Shown: positions 1 to 6,952 of the stretch, piece after piece
How the letters are laid out: each line of letters opens with the position of its first letter
Numbering within the stretch: position 1 is the first letter of the stretch
Source of the DNA: Armatimonadota bacterium
GTDB taxonomy: Bacteria; Armatimonadota; Fimbriimonadia; Fimbriimonadales; Fimbriimonadaceae
DNA: 13,212 nucleotides
NCBI GenBank assembly: GCA_023423495.1
Contig: JAFAFM010000189.1
Coordinates: 1-13,212 of the forward strand
Direction of reading: 5' to 3'
Program-made: the position numbers and the translations under genes
The notes under the pieces: model-generated
What the model was told of the DNA's origin: nothing
Seen by the model: only the letters and a program-made list of their open reading frames with translations
The model's database searches: none

Positions 1-655
1 ACAGGTCGTGGGGTTGGAGGAAGTTGCAGAGTGGGACGAAGGCATCGTGTTCCCAAGCGGCCAACGTTTCGGACGGCTCTTCAATTTCTGACTCGGACGC
101 GCCGGTGAAATCAAAGACTCCGTTCACTAAAACTTGCGATTTAGCGCCAGGTCCGTATTCCAAACCTGAAGCCGATGGGTTTACCGTGTAATAGGCAGAG
201 CCGTGGGCAGGAGAAAAGCCATTGGCGGCCAGAGCGGTTTGGGTCTCCGAAGGCTTATTTGGACATCGTTTGATTTCGTGATTCTTTAGGTAGGGGTCGA
301 TGAGACCGGGTCGGATTGGATTCACTGCCGGATCATCGACTCTCCCGTGATATCCGCCGACCAACGGGCCGTTATTGTTGTCGTAGCCCACCCACGTCGC
401 TTGGGGGGCAAACCCCGGAAGCGGCTCATACCGAGCAAGTGGATACCAAATGTCGTCATGATCGCTGATGTACATAATCGAAGCGGCCGACAACTGCTTC
501 ATGTTGCTGATACAGACGGCGCCCTTGGCGGCATTTTTAGCCTGGGCAAAAACGGGAAAAAGTATCGCGGCCAAGATCGCGATAATTGCAATCACAACCA
601 GCAGTTCGATTAGCGTGAAGCCCCGATTGAACGAACGGTGACGCAGAACGCCCAT
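1..655 (-). CDS. Type IV prepilin-like protein, class III signal (3' end beyond window)
   Basis: Reading the minus strand from the ATG at 655, the frame stays open to the window edge (218 codons visible), so the C-terminus is missing. The leader is short and basic, followed by [19 protein letters not shown]. Prepilin peptidase should cut between G12 and F13, and E17 is the conserved +5 glutamate. The hydrophobic stretch ends in FPVFAQAK, then a CISNMKQL segment of the kind seen in pilin-like proteins abundant in Armatimonadota and Planctomycetes (DUF1559-like). The rest is a globular domain rich in Gly, Pro and Tyr. A good ribosome site, AGAGGA (663-668), lies 7 nt before the ATG. The product is probably a membrane-anchored pilin or pseudopilin. 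Its cargo or role cannot be told from sequence. It lies 58 bp downstream of purM on the same strand and may be read from the purM transcript. Confidence 0.9.
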   Translation of the reverse strand, partial: MGVLRHRSFNRGFTLIELLVVIAIIAILAAILFPVFAQAKNAAKGAVCISNMKQLSAASIMYISDHDDIWYPLARYEPLPGFAPQATWVGYDNNNGPLVGGYHGRVDDPAVNPIRPGLIDPYLKNHEIKRCPNKPSETQTALAANGFSPAHGSAYYTVNPSASGLEYGPGAKSQVLVNGVFDFTGASESEIEEPSETLAAWEHDAFVPLCNFLQPHDL

Positions 656-713
656 TTGTAAATCCTCTACCTATGCAGGATACGCAATCTTTCAGCCGCG
701 AGTGCCAGCAGCG

Positions 714-1754
714 TCAAACGATTTGGACATCGTGAGGTCCGGCCTGAACTTCGCCGATGACCATCGCCCGTTCGCCGGCTTCGTTTAAGTGATTGATCAC
801 CGCCGGAGCTTGGAATCGATCACAAAACAGGACAAACCCGATTCCCATGTTGAAGGTTCGATACATTTCGTGGTCAGGGATGTTGCCCGAAGCCTGGATG
901 AGAGAAAAAATTGGCAGGTTGGACCAAGACCTCTTTTCGATAACGGCGCGAACGTCCGAGGGCATGACTCGGGGCAGGTTGTCGAACAGTCCTCCGCCGG
1001 TGACATGCGCGGCGGCATGAATGCCGCTCGCCTGTTGGAGAAGGGGATAGACCGAGTTGAAATAGCAGCGGTGGGGCCGCAGCAATTCCTCACCGATGGT
1101 CGAGCCGGTACCGGGCACCTCATCTCTCACGGACATGCCAGCAAACTCAAACAAAGCGCGTCGGGCCAGTGAGTAACCATTGGTGTGCAGGCCGTCGCTC
1201 ATGATTCCGATGATGCTGTCTCCGGCGCTCATCTTGCCTCGGGGCAACCGCTTATCGTAGTCCACCACGCCGACAATCGAACCCACCAAGTCCACTTCCC
1301 CATCATGGTAAACGCCCGGCATCTCGGCAGTTTCACCACCAACCAAAGAGGCTTTCACCGCAGAGCAAGCCTCGACGAGTCCAGACAGGATCTCTTCGAA
1401 GACCAACCCTTCGATCCGGGAGCACCCGTAATAGTCCAAGAAGAAGAGAGGCTTTGCTCCTTGACAGAGGATGTCGTTAACACAGTGATTGACGATGTCG
1501 TGACCCAGAAACTTGTGGGAACCAACCATGGCGGCAACCTTGGTTTTAGTTCCAACTCCATCGATCGAGGTCACCAAAATAGGGTTTGAAATGCCTTCGA
1601 AAGCCGCCTGGTAGAGGGCGCCAAACCCACCCACTCCAGAAATAACGTTGGAGGAATATGTCGATTGGATCCCACTCACCACGGATCGCAACGCCCGTTG
1701 GGCTTCGTCTATATTCACCCCGGAGTCGCGATAGGTAAGTGGATCAGCAGGCAT
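714..1754 (-). CDS. purM: Phosphoribosylformylglycinamidine cyclo-ligase (AIR synthetase)
   Basis: This cytosolic enzyme closes the imidazole ring in de novo purine synthesis: FGAM plus ATP gives AIR, ADP and phosphate. The protein is 346 residues, the usual PurM length. Visible family motifs are SIDGVGTKTKVA (63-74), GGETAEMPG (139-147), SDGLHTNGYSLAR (186-198) and HVTGGGLFDNLPR (250-262), which build the shared PurM/PurL ATP-binding fold. The N-terminus (LTYRDSGVNID) matches the typical start of PurM, so the ATG at 1754 is well supported. Its ribosome site is poor: GGAGG lies about 14 nt upstream. No other purine gene is nearby. The gene diverges from the tRNA-Lys gene across a 53-bp gap. 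Confidence 0.97.
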   Translation of the reverse strand: MPADPLTYRDSGVNIDEAQRALRSVVSGIQSTYSSNVISGVGGFGALYQAAFEGISNPILVTSIDGVGTKTKVAAMVGSHKFLGHDIVNHCVNDILCQGAKPLFFLDYYGCSRIEGLVFEEILSGLVEACSAVKASLVGGETAEMPGVYHDGEVDLVGSIVGVVDYDKRLPRGKMSAGDSIIGIMSDGLHTNGYSLARRALFEFAGMSVRDEVPGTGSTIGEELLRPHRCYFNSVYPLLQQASGIHAAAHVTGGGLFDNLPRVMPSDVRAVIEKRSWSNLPIFSLIQASGNIPDHEMYRTFNMGIGFVLFCDRFQAPAVINHLNEAGERAMVIGEVQAGPHDVQIV

Positions 1755-1762
1755 GAGTCAGA

Positions 1763-1793
1763 GGGTACCTCCATGACTTTGAATGCGGGTACC
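1763..1793. repeat. Paired GGGTACC direct repeat in the purM/tRNA-Lys divergent gap
   Basis: GGGTACC occurs at 1763-1769 and 1787-1793, 24 bp apart start to start, with the palindromic core GGTACC in each. Both lie in the 53-bp gap between the divergent purM and tRNA-Lys genes. This could be an operator pair, but two 7-mers can coincide by chance, and I know no regulator with this site. Confidence 0.25.
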
Positions 1794-1807
1794 ATTCACC
1801 CTCCAGT

Positions 1808-1884
1808 GGGCTGGTAGCTCAGTCGGTTAGAGCAACGGCCTTTTAAGCCGTGGGTCCTGGGTTCGAGTCCCAGCCGGCCCACCA
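1808..1884 (+). tRNA. tRNA-Lys(UUU)
   Basis: A complete 77-nt cloverleaf can be folded by eye. The acceptor GGGCTGG (1808-1814) pairs with CCGGCCC (1874-1880) with one G-U pair. The D arm is GCTC/GAGC. The anticodon stem ACGGC/GCCGT encloses the loop CTTTTAA, with anticodon TTT, which reads AAA and AAG lysine codons. The T arm is CTGGG/CCCAG around TTCGAGT. Discriminator A and an encoded CCA end the gene. No intron, paired tRNA or integrase-type direct repeat is visible beside it. Confidence 0.97.
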
Positions 1885-1932
1885 CTGGATTCAAATTGCA
1901 ACCGATATTGAAGAAGGTCGTAAAACCAGGCA

Positions 1933-3045
1933 ATGCCAGACAAGCTGTTCGCCCAGCGATATCGGATGACCGCGTTTTGGATACTAGCCGCTGCGGTTTT
2001 CGCAGCATGCGCCGCCATTTTGCTCCCCTTTGTACCGGCGCTGCTCTGGGCGATTGTGCTTTCGGTCTTGATGTATCCCTTGTACGACCGTTGGAAAACG
2101 CGACTTCAAAACGTCCGGTTCCTCGGCGGGGAAAGAGCCGGGACAACAGCTAGCCTCTTGACCGTGATCGCGACGATCATCATCGTCGTCGGTCCCCTCA
2201 GCCTTATTGGAATCGGACTGTTTGCCCAAGTTGGAGGCGTCAGCAGTTCACTTGCTGGGGAAACCGGAAAGCCTTCGTTCGAAGCCGTCTTAGGTCAGCT
2301 CGATACTGCGATCAAGCCGTTCGTCGACCAAGTGGGTGGCGACTTTAGCGTGAAAGAGTATGTCCTTTCTCATAAGGAAGAGATCACCCAGAGTTTGCGG
2401 GCGCCGCTGTCCAAATTTGCATCCCAAGCAGCATTCACCATCCTGACCGTGGTGATTTCCTTGCTCTCGATGTTCTTCATGCTGCGCGATGGAGAGCGTC
2501 TTCGTCAGCCAGCCCTGGACATCGTTCCCCTGCCGCCCGATAAGACCAACGACATACTCCACCGCGTTGGTGAAACCATCAAAGCGGTATTCGTCGGGAC
2601 CGTGTTGGTGGCCCTGCTTCAAGGCTTTGTGATGGGTGTCGGCCTGGTATTAGCAGGAGTTCCAAACTCTCTGCTTCTGGGGGTGATGACGGCAATTTTG
2701 GGCCTCATCCCCTTAATGGGTCCTCCTGTCCTTTTCATTCCCGTTGGGCTCATCCTTTTATCACAGGGAAAAGTCAATGAAGGTATCGCCGTTCTGGTTT
2801 TAGGGTTTGGCGTCGTCAGCCAAATCGATAACTTCCTTCGGCCCTTCCTGATTGGCGGGCGTGTCAACCTTCACCCGCTCGCAATCTTCTTCAGCATCTT
2901 GGGCTGCGTCCTTTGGATCGGACCGATTGGCATCATGGCCGGACCAATGCTTTTGACCATCATGCTTGCCCTGATCGAAGCGGTGCGCACGTGGGTGGGC
3001 ACACCGCCTGAACAGGAGTTGCTTCCCTCACTTGACGAGGCTTGA
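1933..3045 (+). CDS. AI-2E family transporter (YdiK/PerM/TqsA-like membrane protein)
   Basis: A 370-residue polytopic membrane protein of the usual length for this family. Hydrophobic segments lie near residues 13-50 (probably two helices), 71-98, 163-183, 217-241, 245-277 and 314-350. A soluble stretch at about 105-160 matches the family's extracytoplasmic or amphipathic region. The conserved C-terminal signature is visible as QIDNFLRPFLIGG (297-309), then LHPL (313-316) and GPIGIMAGPM (330-339). Members have been linked to export of autoinducer-2, to sodium/proton exchange and to other small molecules, so the substrate is open. No strong Shine-Dalgarno precedes the ATG. A second Met at residue 12 is possible, but the first suits the family. 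The gene begins 48 bp after tRNA-Lys, and its 3' end overlaps the convergent minus-strand gene by 18 bp. Confidence 0.9.
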   Translation: MPDKLFAQRYRMTAFWILAAAVFAACAAILLPFVPALLWAIVLSVLMYPLYDRWKTRLQNVRFLGGERAGTTASLLTVIATIIIVVGPLSLIGIGLFAQVGGVSSSLAGETGKPSFEAVLGQLDTAIKPFVDQVGGDFSVKEYVLSHKEEITQSLRAPLSKFASQAAFTILTVVISLLSMFFMLRDGERLRQPALDIVPLPPDKTNDILHRVGETIKAVFVGTVLVALLQGFVMGVGLVLAGVPNSLLLGVMTAILGLIPLMGPPVLFIPVGLILLSQGKVNEGIAVLVLGFGVVSQIDNFLRPFLIGGRVNLHPLAIFFSILGCVLWIGPIGIMAGPMLLTIMLALIEAVRTWVGTPPEQELLPSLDEA

Positions 3046-4686
3046 TTGATCGCGTTGGCGCCAACTGCGGATCTTTAGCGTGTAGTAGTTTTTGTCACCG
3101 GGCATGGCTGGTGGCATATTGCGCGGCAGGGCCGGAACTTGGTAGATGTTGGGAACGTTCGTGCCCATGTCGTAGAAGTTGGCCACAAACGTGCCTGCAA
3201 TCTGGTTCTGCTTGCGGCTGACGATCGTGCCCTGAGCATAAAACGCTCCTGCCATGCTCAACTGCGAAGAACCGCTACCTGCCGCCAAGTACATATTTTC
3301 CTTGGCAATGAGACCGACACGCGCGGTCGTCGGGAACACGGTTCCAGCGGCCGGAAGGAAGTTTCCATCGATGCGGATGTTGTTCGTCGAGTAAATCGTG
3401 CCGTTTCCCGTGTAACGAATGGTGTCTTTGGAACCGATTTGAATGTCTCCAACGATTTTCACGACACCCTGGATGTCCAGAACGCCGGTGGCTTTGTTCC
3501 AAGTGATACGGTTGCCCTTGGCATCCGGCCCGAAGCTAAAGCTGTTGGTACCGGTTGTGATCGCTGGTACGGCGACGGTCATTGCGCGTGTATCCAAGTA
3601 GGTTTCTTGGTTGGTAAACACCGACCCAGTGCCCTTCTCGGTATAAGGCTGAGCGCCGATCCCACTTAGTAGTGGGAAGTCGATTCCGAGGTTATCCAGG
3701 TCATATCCGTTGGATGTACCATTGTCACTGTAAACCTGGCTGGCCCCCTGGTTGCCCGTCCAGCCATCGTTTACGTAGGCACCATCGATCTTGTTCTTGC
3801 TCGTACCACCGTCGATCGTGCCAAGGGCTCCGATCGTGGCGGTACCGTTGATTCCAATCTGTCCGTGCTTTACGCGAACCTCGGCACTTAATGACTCGAT
3901 ACCGCCCGGTTTTGGTGTAGGAGGCACAAGGGCTTCTAACCCAACGGGCATACCGCTGTAATGATTGCCGATATGAGCGTTACCGGAAAAGGATGAGTTA
4001 AGGTCCGTTTGCGTAAGGGGCGGATCGTAATAGCCGTTCTTGTTCGTGTCGTTATAAGGCTCGGCCAGATTTCGCACTCCGTCGCCGTTCAAGTCCGAAA
4101 AAACCTCGCCCGGATCCCAGACTCCATTTTTGTTTTTGTCTTCATACGGTTCTGCATCGTCCCAGTTACCATTGTTGTTTAGGTCCGAGAACTCCTCACC
4201 GTCGCCCAAAATATGGACCGATCCGCGAATATCGACATTGCCGTTGATCGCTTTCCCGCTCGCGCCTGTGCCGGCGAAAATCGCATTGTTCCAAATGCCA
4301 ACGTTGCGTGCGGCAACTAGTGTGCGAATGCTCCGCGTCGAGCCCGAAACAGTTGCGCCAGACGAGATATATGCATAGGTTGCGTCCACGTTCGGAACGA
4401 TTTTCCCCCAACCCGTGGCCGTGCTTGAAAATGGGGTGAGAACGCCCGACAAGTTGTAGTCCGTATCGACGAAGTAACCATCGTGCAGATGTAAATCCTT
4501 GAAACCCTGAGTAATGGTCCATTCGAGCCCAGCCTGAGCGGCTTCAAATGAACTCAGGGCCTTCTTTTCGTTTGTGGCACGGCCCATCGAGCCAATCGAA
4601 AGTGCGCCAACGCCCAAACTGGCGGTCAGCAGCACAAACATTGTCAACAGCGCATATACGGAAACAGAACCTCTTGCTCTCCTCAA
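3028..4686 (-). CDS. PilX/GspK-like minor pilin with EF-hand-like calcium loops
   Basis: A 552-residue pilin-like protein. The basic start RRARG is followed by a hydrophobic helix (about 7-34) and an alpha-helical FEAAQAGLEW segment (47-56) typical of PilX N-terminal regions. If processed at G6/S7, the +5 residue is Tyr rather than Glu, as in GspK-type tip pseudopilins, which also lack Glu5. Residues 166-225 hold four EF-hand-like loops. The remainder has G-x-[IV]-x-[IV]-G strands (about 148-160 and 405-440) suggesting a beta-helix-like surface domain, then a Pro-rich tail (VPALPRNMPPAMPG). The start is TTG, overlapping the upstream TGA as TTGA, with AAGGA (4694-4698) placed 7 nt away, so translational coupling is likely. 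It is last in a three-gene pilin block. The family call is by pattern; surface adhesin or pilus tip are both possible. Confidence 0.8.
   Translation of the reverse strand: MRRARGSVSVYALLTMFVLLTASLGVGALSIGSMGRATNEKKALSSFEAAQAGLEWTITQGFKDLHLHDGYFVDTDYNLSGVLTPFSSTATGWGKIVPNVDATYAYISSGATVSGSTRSIRTLVAARNVGIWNNAIFAGTGASGKAINGNVDIRGSVHILGDGEEFSDLNNNGNWDDAEPYEDKNKNGVWDPGEVFSDLNGDGVRNLAEPYNDTNKNGYYDPPLTQTDLNSSFSGNAHIGNHYSGMPVGLEALVPPTPKPGGIESLSAEVRVKHGQIGINGTATIGALGTIDGGTSKNKIDGAYVNDGWTGNQGASQVYSDNGTSNGYDLDNLGIDFPLLSGIGAQPYTEKGTGSVFTNQETYLDTRAMTVAVPAITTGTNSFSFGPDAKGNRITWNKATGVLDIQGVVKIVGDIQIGSKDTIRYTGNGTIYSTNNIRIDGNFLPAAGTVFPTTARVGLIAKENMYLAAGSGSSQLSMAGAFYAQGTIVSRKQNQIAGTFVANFYDMGTNVPNIYQVPALPRNMPPAMPGDKNYYTLKIRSWRQRDQSSLVK
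4012..4191 (-). repeat. Tandem 90-bp duplication encoding two pairs of EF-hand-like calcium loops
   Basis: Within the PilX/GspK-like protein, residues 166-195 and 196-225 are tandem 30-residue units sharing 17 identical positions by my count (F-S-D-L-N, A-E-P-Y, N-K-N-G, D-P). Each unit holds two loops, so D168, D183, D198 and D213 start loops exactly 15 residues apart. Loops 1-3 fit the 12-residue D-x-[DN]-x-[DN]-G-x5-E pattern with the terminal Glu at 179, 194 and 209. Loop 4 lacks the final Glu (Leu224). Calcium binding is inferred from the pattern. Confidence 0.85.
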
Positions 4687-5255
4687 TTTGAGTTCCTTAC
4701 CACAGCCGTGGTTTTCATTCGCATGTAGCGTTTGTCGGTAATCACCGTGTCGGTGGTGATTAGGGTTATAGTTATGGCCCGGTAGCTTCCGATTGTGGTG
4801 AGCTGAAACGGGACGTAGGTTTGGTTGTACTGGGAGGACCCAACTTGCATATCTTTTGGCGACAGCTTGGAAATGAGCGTGATGTTGCCGGGACCAGCGA
4901 TGAGTTTGCCGGTTGTGAAGTCCACATTAAAGCTTCTCATCACGCCATCACCCTGAATGGGTTCAACCAGTTCCTTTTCACCCGTTAGCGGATCAACCGG
5001 CCCGAGCTTCGGAAGGGTGTAGGTAATCGTTCGGCCGCTGTTCGTGATCGTCACGTTAATCGCCTGCCGCAGGGTTTCGCTGATTTTGCGGAGGGCGTTC
5101 GCGTTTTGATTTGTCATCACTACGTCTGAGGAAGTTTTTTGGAAAGACTTTAGACCGGTCGATAGCAACGTAATCGAGCCGAGCAAAACGATCGACATGA
5201 CTCCCATGCCGGTCATCAACTCAACAAGGGTGAAGCCTGCTTTGCTCTTTCTCAT
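4683..5255 (-). CDS. PilW/GspJ-like minor pilin (prepilin-type N-terminus)
   Basis: A 190-residue protein with a classic class III signal: basic leader MRKSKAG, predicted cut at G7/F8, FTLVELM with E12 at +5, and a hydrophobic helix to about residue 31. The segment after it (NQNANALRKISETLRQAI, 45-62) is the long helix with a Gln/Arg pattern seen in PilW and GspJ minor pilins. A beta-rich domain follows. It is expected in the inner membrane, then in a pilus or pseudopilus. The ATG overlaps the TGA of the upstream PilV-like gene (ATGA), and its own TGA overlaps the next start (TTGA). All three genes should therefore be made together. PilW versus GspJ cannot be settled from this window. Confidence 0.85.
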   Translation of the reverse strand: MRKSKAGFTLVELMTGMGVMSIVLLGSITLLSTGLKSFQKTSSDVVMTNQNANALRKISETLRQAINVTITNSGRTITYTLPKLGPVDPLTGEKELVEPIQGDGVMRSFNVDFTTGKLIAGPGNITLISKLSPKDMQVGSSQYNQTYVPFQLTTIGSYRAITITLITTDTVITDKRYMRMKTTAVVRNSN

Positions 5256-5728
5256 TTGTAAGCTCCGATGATGGTTCCCGAAGTAAACGAGCGGGACTTG
5301 CCAGTAGTGGATTTCCAGTTAATGGTCGCGGTGACCCGGACCGATCCATTGGCCATCGTGGCGACGTTCATTGTGCCGGTGCCTTGAATCAACGCAGTGC
5401 TCGGACTGTAGAGCGTTCCCTGGTCAAGGGGGATATTTGTAAAGCTGTAGGGGGGCGAGACAGATCCCGAATCGATCAAGTTCATTGCCTTGAGCGTGGT
5501 GACGTTCAAATCGCTTGGTTTGAGAAGCTGAACTTGCTCCAGCAATCGGGCCACCATCTGGGACGCCTTGGACTCATCCTTGGAAATCGCATGGGAGCGG
5601 TGTGTGACCACCGTGAGGGAGAGATATGAAAGCGTTGCCATCACGAGGATGAACATCCCGATGACCGCGTCCAACAGGATGGATCCCCGCCGCTTCCTAC
5701 TTCTGATCCTATTCGCGCGCGTACTCAT
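5252..5728 (-). CDS. PilV/GspI-like minor pilin with Asp at the +5 position
   Basis: A 158-residue protein when started at the ATG at 5728. The same frame extends to a TTG at 5752 (8 more residues), but the leader MSTRANRIRSRKRRG from the ATG is already a complete basic prepilin leader. After G15 comes SILLDAVIGMFILVMATLSY, placing Asp20 where most pilins have Glu at +5. A hydrophobic helix spans about 16-37. A polar helix with ESKASQMVARLLEQVQ then follows, as in PilV and GspI. The C-terminal part is beta-rich with a terminal Tyr-Lys. Shine-Dalgarno support is weak (a GGAA far upstream). It is first of three overlapping pilin genes and starts 61 bp after the FHA gene, so one transcript may cover them all. 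Confidence 0.8.
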   Translation of the reverse strand: MSTRANRIRSRKRRGSILLDAVIGMFILVMATLSYLSLTVVTHRSHAISKDESKASQMVARLLEQVQLLKPSDLNVTTLKAMNLIDSGSVSPPYSFTNIPLDQGTLYSPSTALIQGTGTMNVATMANGSVRVTATINWKSTTGKSRSFTSGTIIGAYK

Positions 5729-5789
5729 CAATAGATGAGTTCCACATCGCAAATTGCTTCAACTTAACCGGGCTAGAATTCCCGTAGAA

Positions 5790-6233
5790 TTACTGGGTTT
5801 CTTGCTCGAGTTTGAAGACCATCCGAGCATTTCCCAAAGCAATTTCGTCGCCGTCGGCCAGCTCTACTTCTTCCACCCTCTCGAAGTCATCGCGGAGGAT
5901 GAAAGTGCCGTTGGAGGACCCTAAATCTGTGAGCTTCCAGACGCCATTATCGAGAGTCACCTTGGCATGCTTTCTGGAGACATAGGATGCTTCTGGTAAT
6001 GAACCCAGATCTACATCGATCGGGCCAACCGCTGGGTCGAACCGGCCCACGATCGCTGGCGATTGGAAGGTGAAAACGTCTTCCGTTTCAACCCCTCCAC
6101 GTTTGACTGTCAGCGAGGCGCGGAGCGGCTCGGTAAGAGCTTCGTCGCCCGACGCTTCCGCTTCGTCCATTACCCCAGCTTCAGAGGGGAGTTCGTCGAC
6201 CTGGTCTACCGCTAAATTCTGATCGTCTGCCAT
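5790..6233 (-). CDS. FHA-domain protein
   Basis: A 147-residue soluble protein with no signal peptide. Residues 1-40 are acidic and probably disordered. Residues 41-145 form a forkhead-associated domain, which binds phosphothreonine. Key residues are present: G63-R64 in the first strand, S86-R-K-H89 (phosphate contacts and structural His), LGSSNGTF (104-111) with N108, and GDEIALGN (128-135). No kinase, phosphatase or second domain is fused, so the partner is unknown. It lies 77 bp after thiN and 61 bp before the pilin-like genes, all on one strand. A role in regulating the pilin machinery is possible from position only. The ATG at 6233 is the natural start. Confidence 0.9.
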   Translation of the reverse strand: MADDQNLAVDQVDELPSEAGVMDEAEASGDEALTEPLRASLTVKRGGVETEDVFTFQSPAIVGRFDPAVGPIDVDLGSLPEASYVSRKHAKVTLDNGVWKLTDLGSSNGTFILRDDFERVEEVELADGDEIALGNARMVFKLEQETQ

Positions 6234-6252
6234 TCAACACCAATTGTCGGAT

Positions 6253-6271
6253 TTGGTATTCAGCATACCAA
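6253..6271. repeat. Perfect 7-bp inverted repeat (5-nt spacer) between thiN and the FHA gene
   Basis: TTGGTAT (6253-6259), spacer TCAGC, ATACCAA (6265-6271). It lies 20-38 nt upstream of the FHA start, within the 77-bp gap. No T-run follows on either strand, so it is a poor intrinsic terminator. A repressor operator or an RNA hairpin in the FHA leader fits better. Confidence 0.5.
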
Positions 6272-6310
6272 CGCCTTTGCCGATCAGACTTCACGAATCG
6301 CCAATTTAGT

Positions 6311-6952
6311 TCAAGTCCAGCGCGGCTGAGACGAATCGGTACGGTGAATCAGGATGGCCGTACCGGACTCGATCTCCACACGAACGCTTTCGGACGTCGC
6401 GAGGTTGGAAATGCTGATCGCAGCGGACGCCGACAGTTCTGCAGCGGGCGCCCATTGGACATTGACCATTCGCACGCCGCTGCACGGCATGATAGGAAGC
6501 AGGGAGACAATGTCGCTCGGTTTGACCGGGATCTCAACGTAGCGATTTGGGCGAACAATTCTTCCAAGCCCGTCACGAAGAACGATCAAGGGCCACACCG
6601 CCGACTTCGAGATGGAATATAGCGAGGCCAATACGTGGTCGAAACGGTCGCCCTCGATGCCGGCCATCGCCACCATTGAATCGGGGTAATCCCGCTCGAT
6701 GAGCGCAAGGAGTTTGTCGCAATCCGTGTGCTCCTGATTGGCGTCTTCACGTACATTCAGACCTTGCACAAAGTTCGGGTCGATGGAGTCCATATCGCCG
6801 ACGACAATGTCCGGCTTCACTCCCGCCGACAACAATCGATTGGCAGCTCCGTCGGCCGCAATCACCGAGTCTGCTGACTCTGCCCAACTGACTAAATGGC
6901 CGATTGGCAGGTCGGTTCCGGCAAGCACTGCAAGCACCTTTTTGCTGTCCAC
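6311..6952 (-). CDS. thiN: Thiamine pyrophosphokinase
   Basis: This cytosolic enzyme transfers pyrophosphate from ATP to thiamine, giving thiamine diphosphate, a salvage route to the cofactor. The protein is 213 residues, normal for bacterial TPK. Motifs in order are AADGAANRL (32-40), VVGDMDSI (50-57), the acidic TDCDK (76-80) and GDRFDHVLAS (101-110). These match the catalytic and metal-binding core. The C-terminal half, with beta-strands ending near VEIESGTAILI, is the usual thiamin-binding domain. The start is GTG at 6952, with a GGGGG stretch about 12 nt upstream; no in-frame ATG precedes it. No other thiamine gene or recognisable TPP riboswitch is seen in the window. It diverges from dnaA. 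Confidence 0.92.
   Translation of the reverse strand: MDSKKVLAVLAGTDLPIGHLVSWAESADSVIAADGAANRLLSAGVKPDIVVGDMDSIDPNFVQGLNVREDANQEHTDCDKLLALIERDYPDSMVAMAGIEGDRFDHVLASLYSISKSAVWPLIVLRDGLGRIVRPNRYVEIPVKPSDIVSLLPIMPCSGVRMVNVQWAPAAELSASAAISISNLATSESVRVEIESGTAILIHRTDSSQPRWT

Noticed and set aside
347..613. Plus-strand 88-codon open frame
   Set aside because: It lies wholly antisense to the prepilin gene, whose translation has an unmistakable class III signal.
1185..1589. Plus-strand 134-codon open frame
   Set aside because: It is antisense to purM, which is fully supported by motifs. No ribosome site or family resemblance is seen.
1885..1932. Possible integration site at the tRNA-Lys 3' end
   Set aside because: No integrase gene, no repeat of the tRNA 3' end and no change in gene style beyond it are visible in the window.
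1796..2146. Minus-strand open frame of 116 codons covering the tRNA-Lys gene
   Set aside because: Part of its translation (GLEPRTHGLKGRCSNRLSY) is the reverse complement of the tRNA, a well-known spurious protein in annotations. The rest is antisense to the transporter gene.
5774..5791. TAGAATT repeated with a 4-bp gap between the FHA and PilV-like genes
   Set aside because: The repeat is short and overlaps the FHA stop codon. No promoter-like spacing fits, so chance is the simplest reading.
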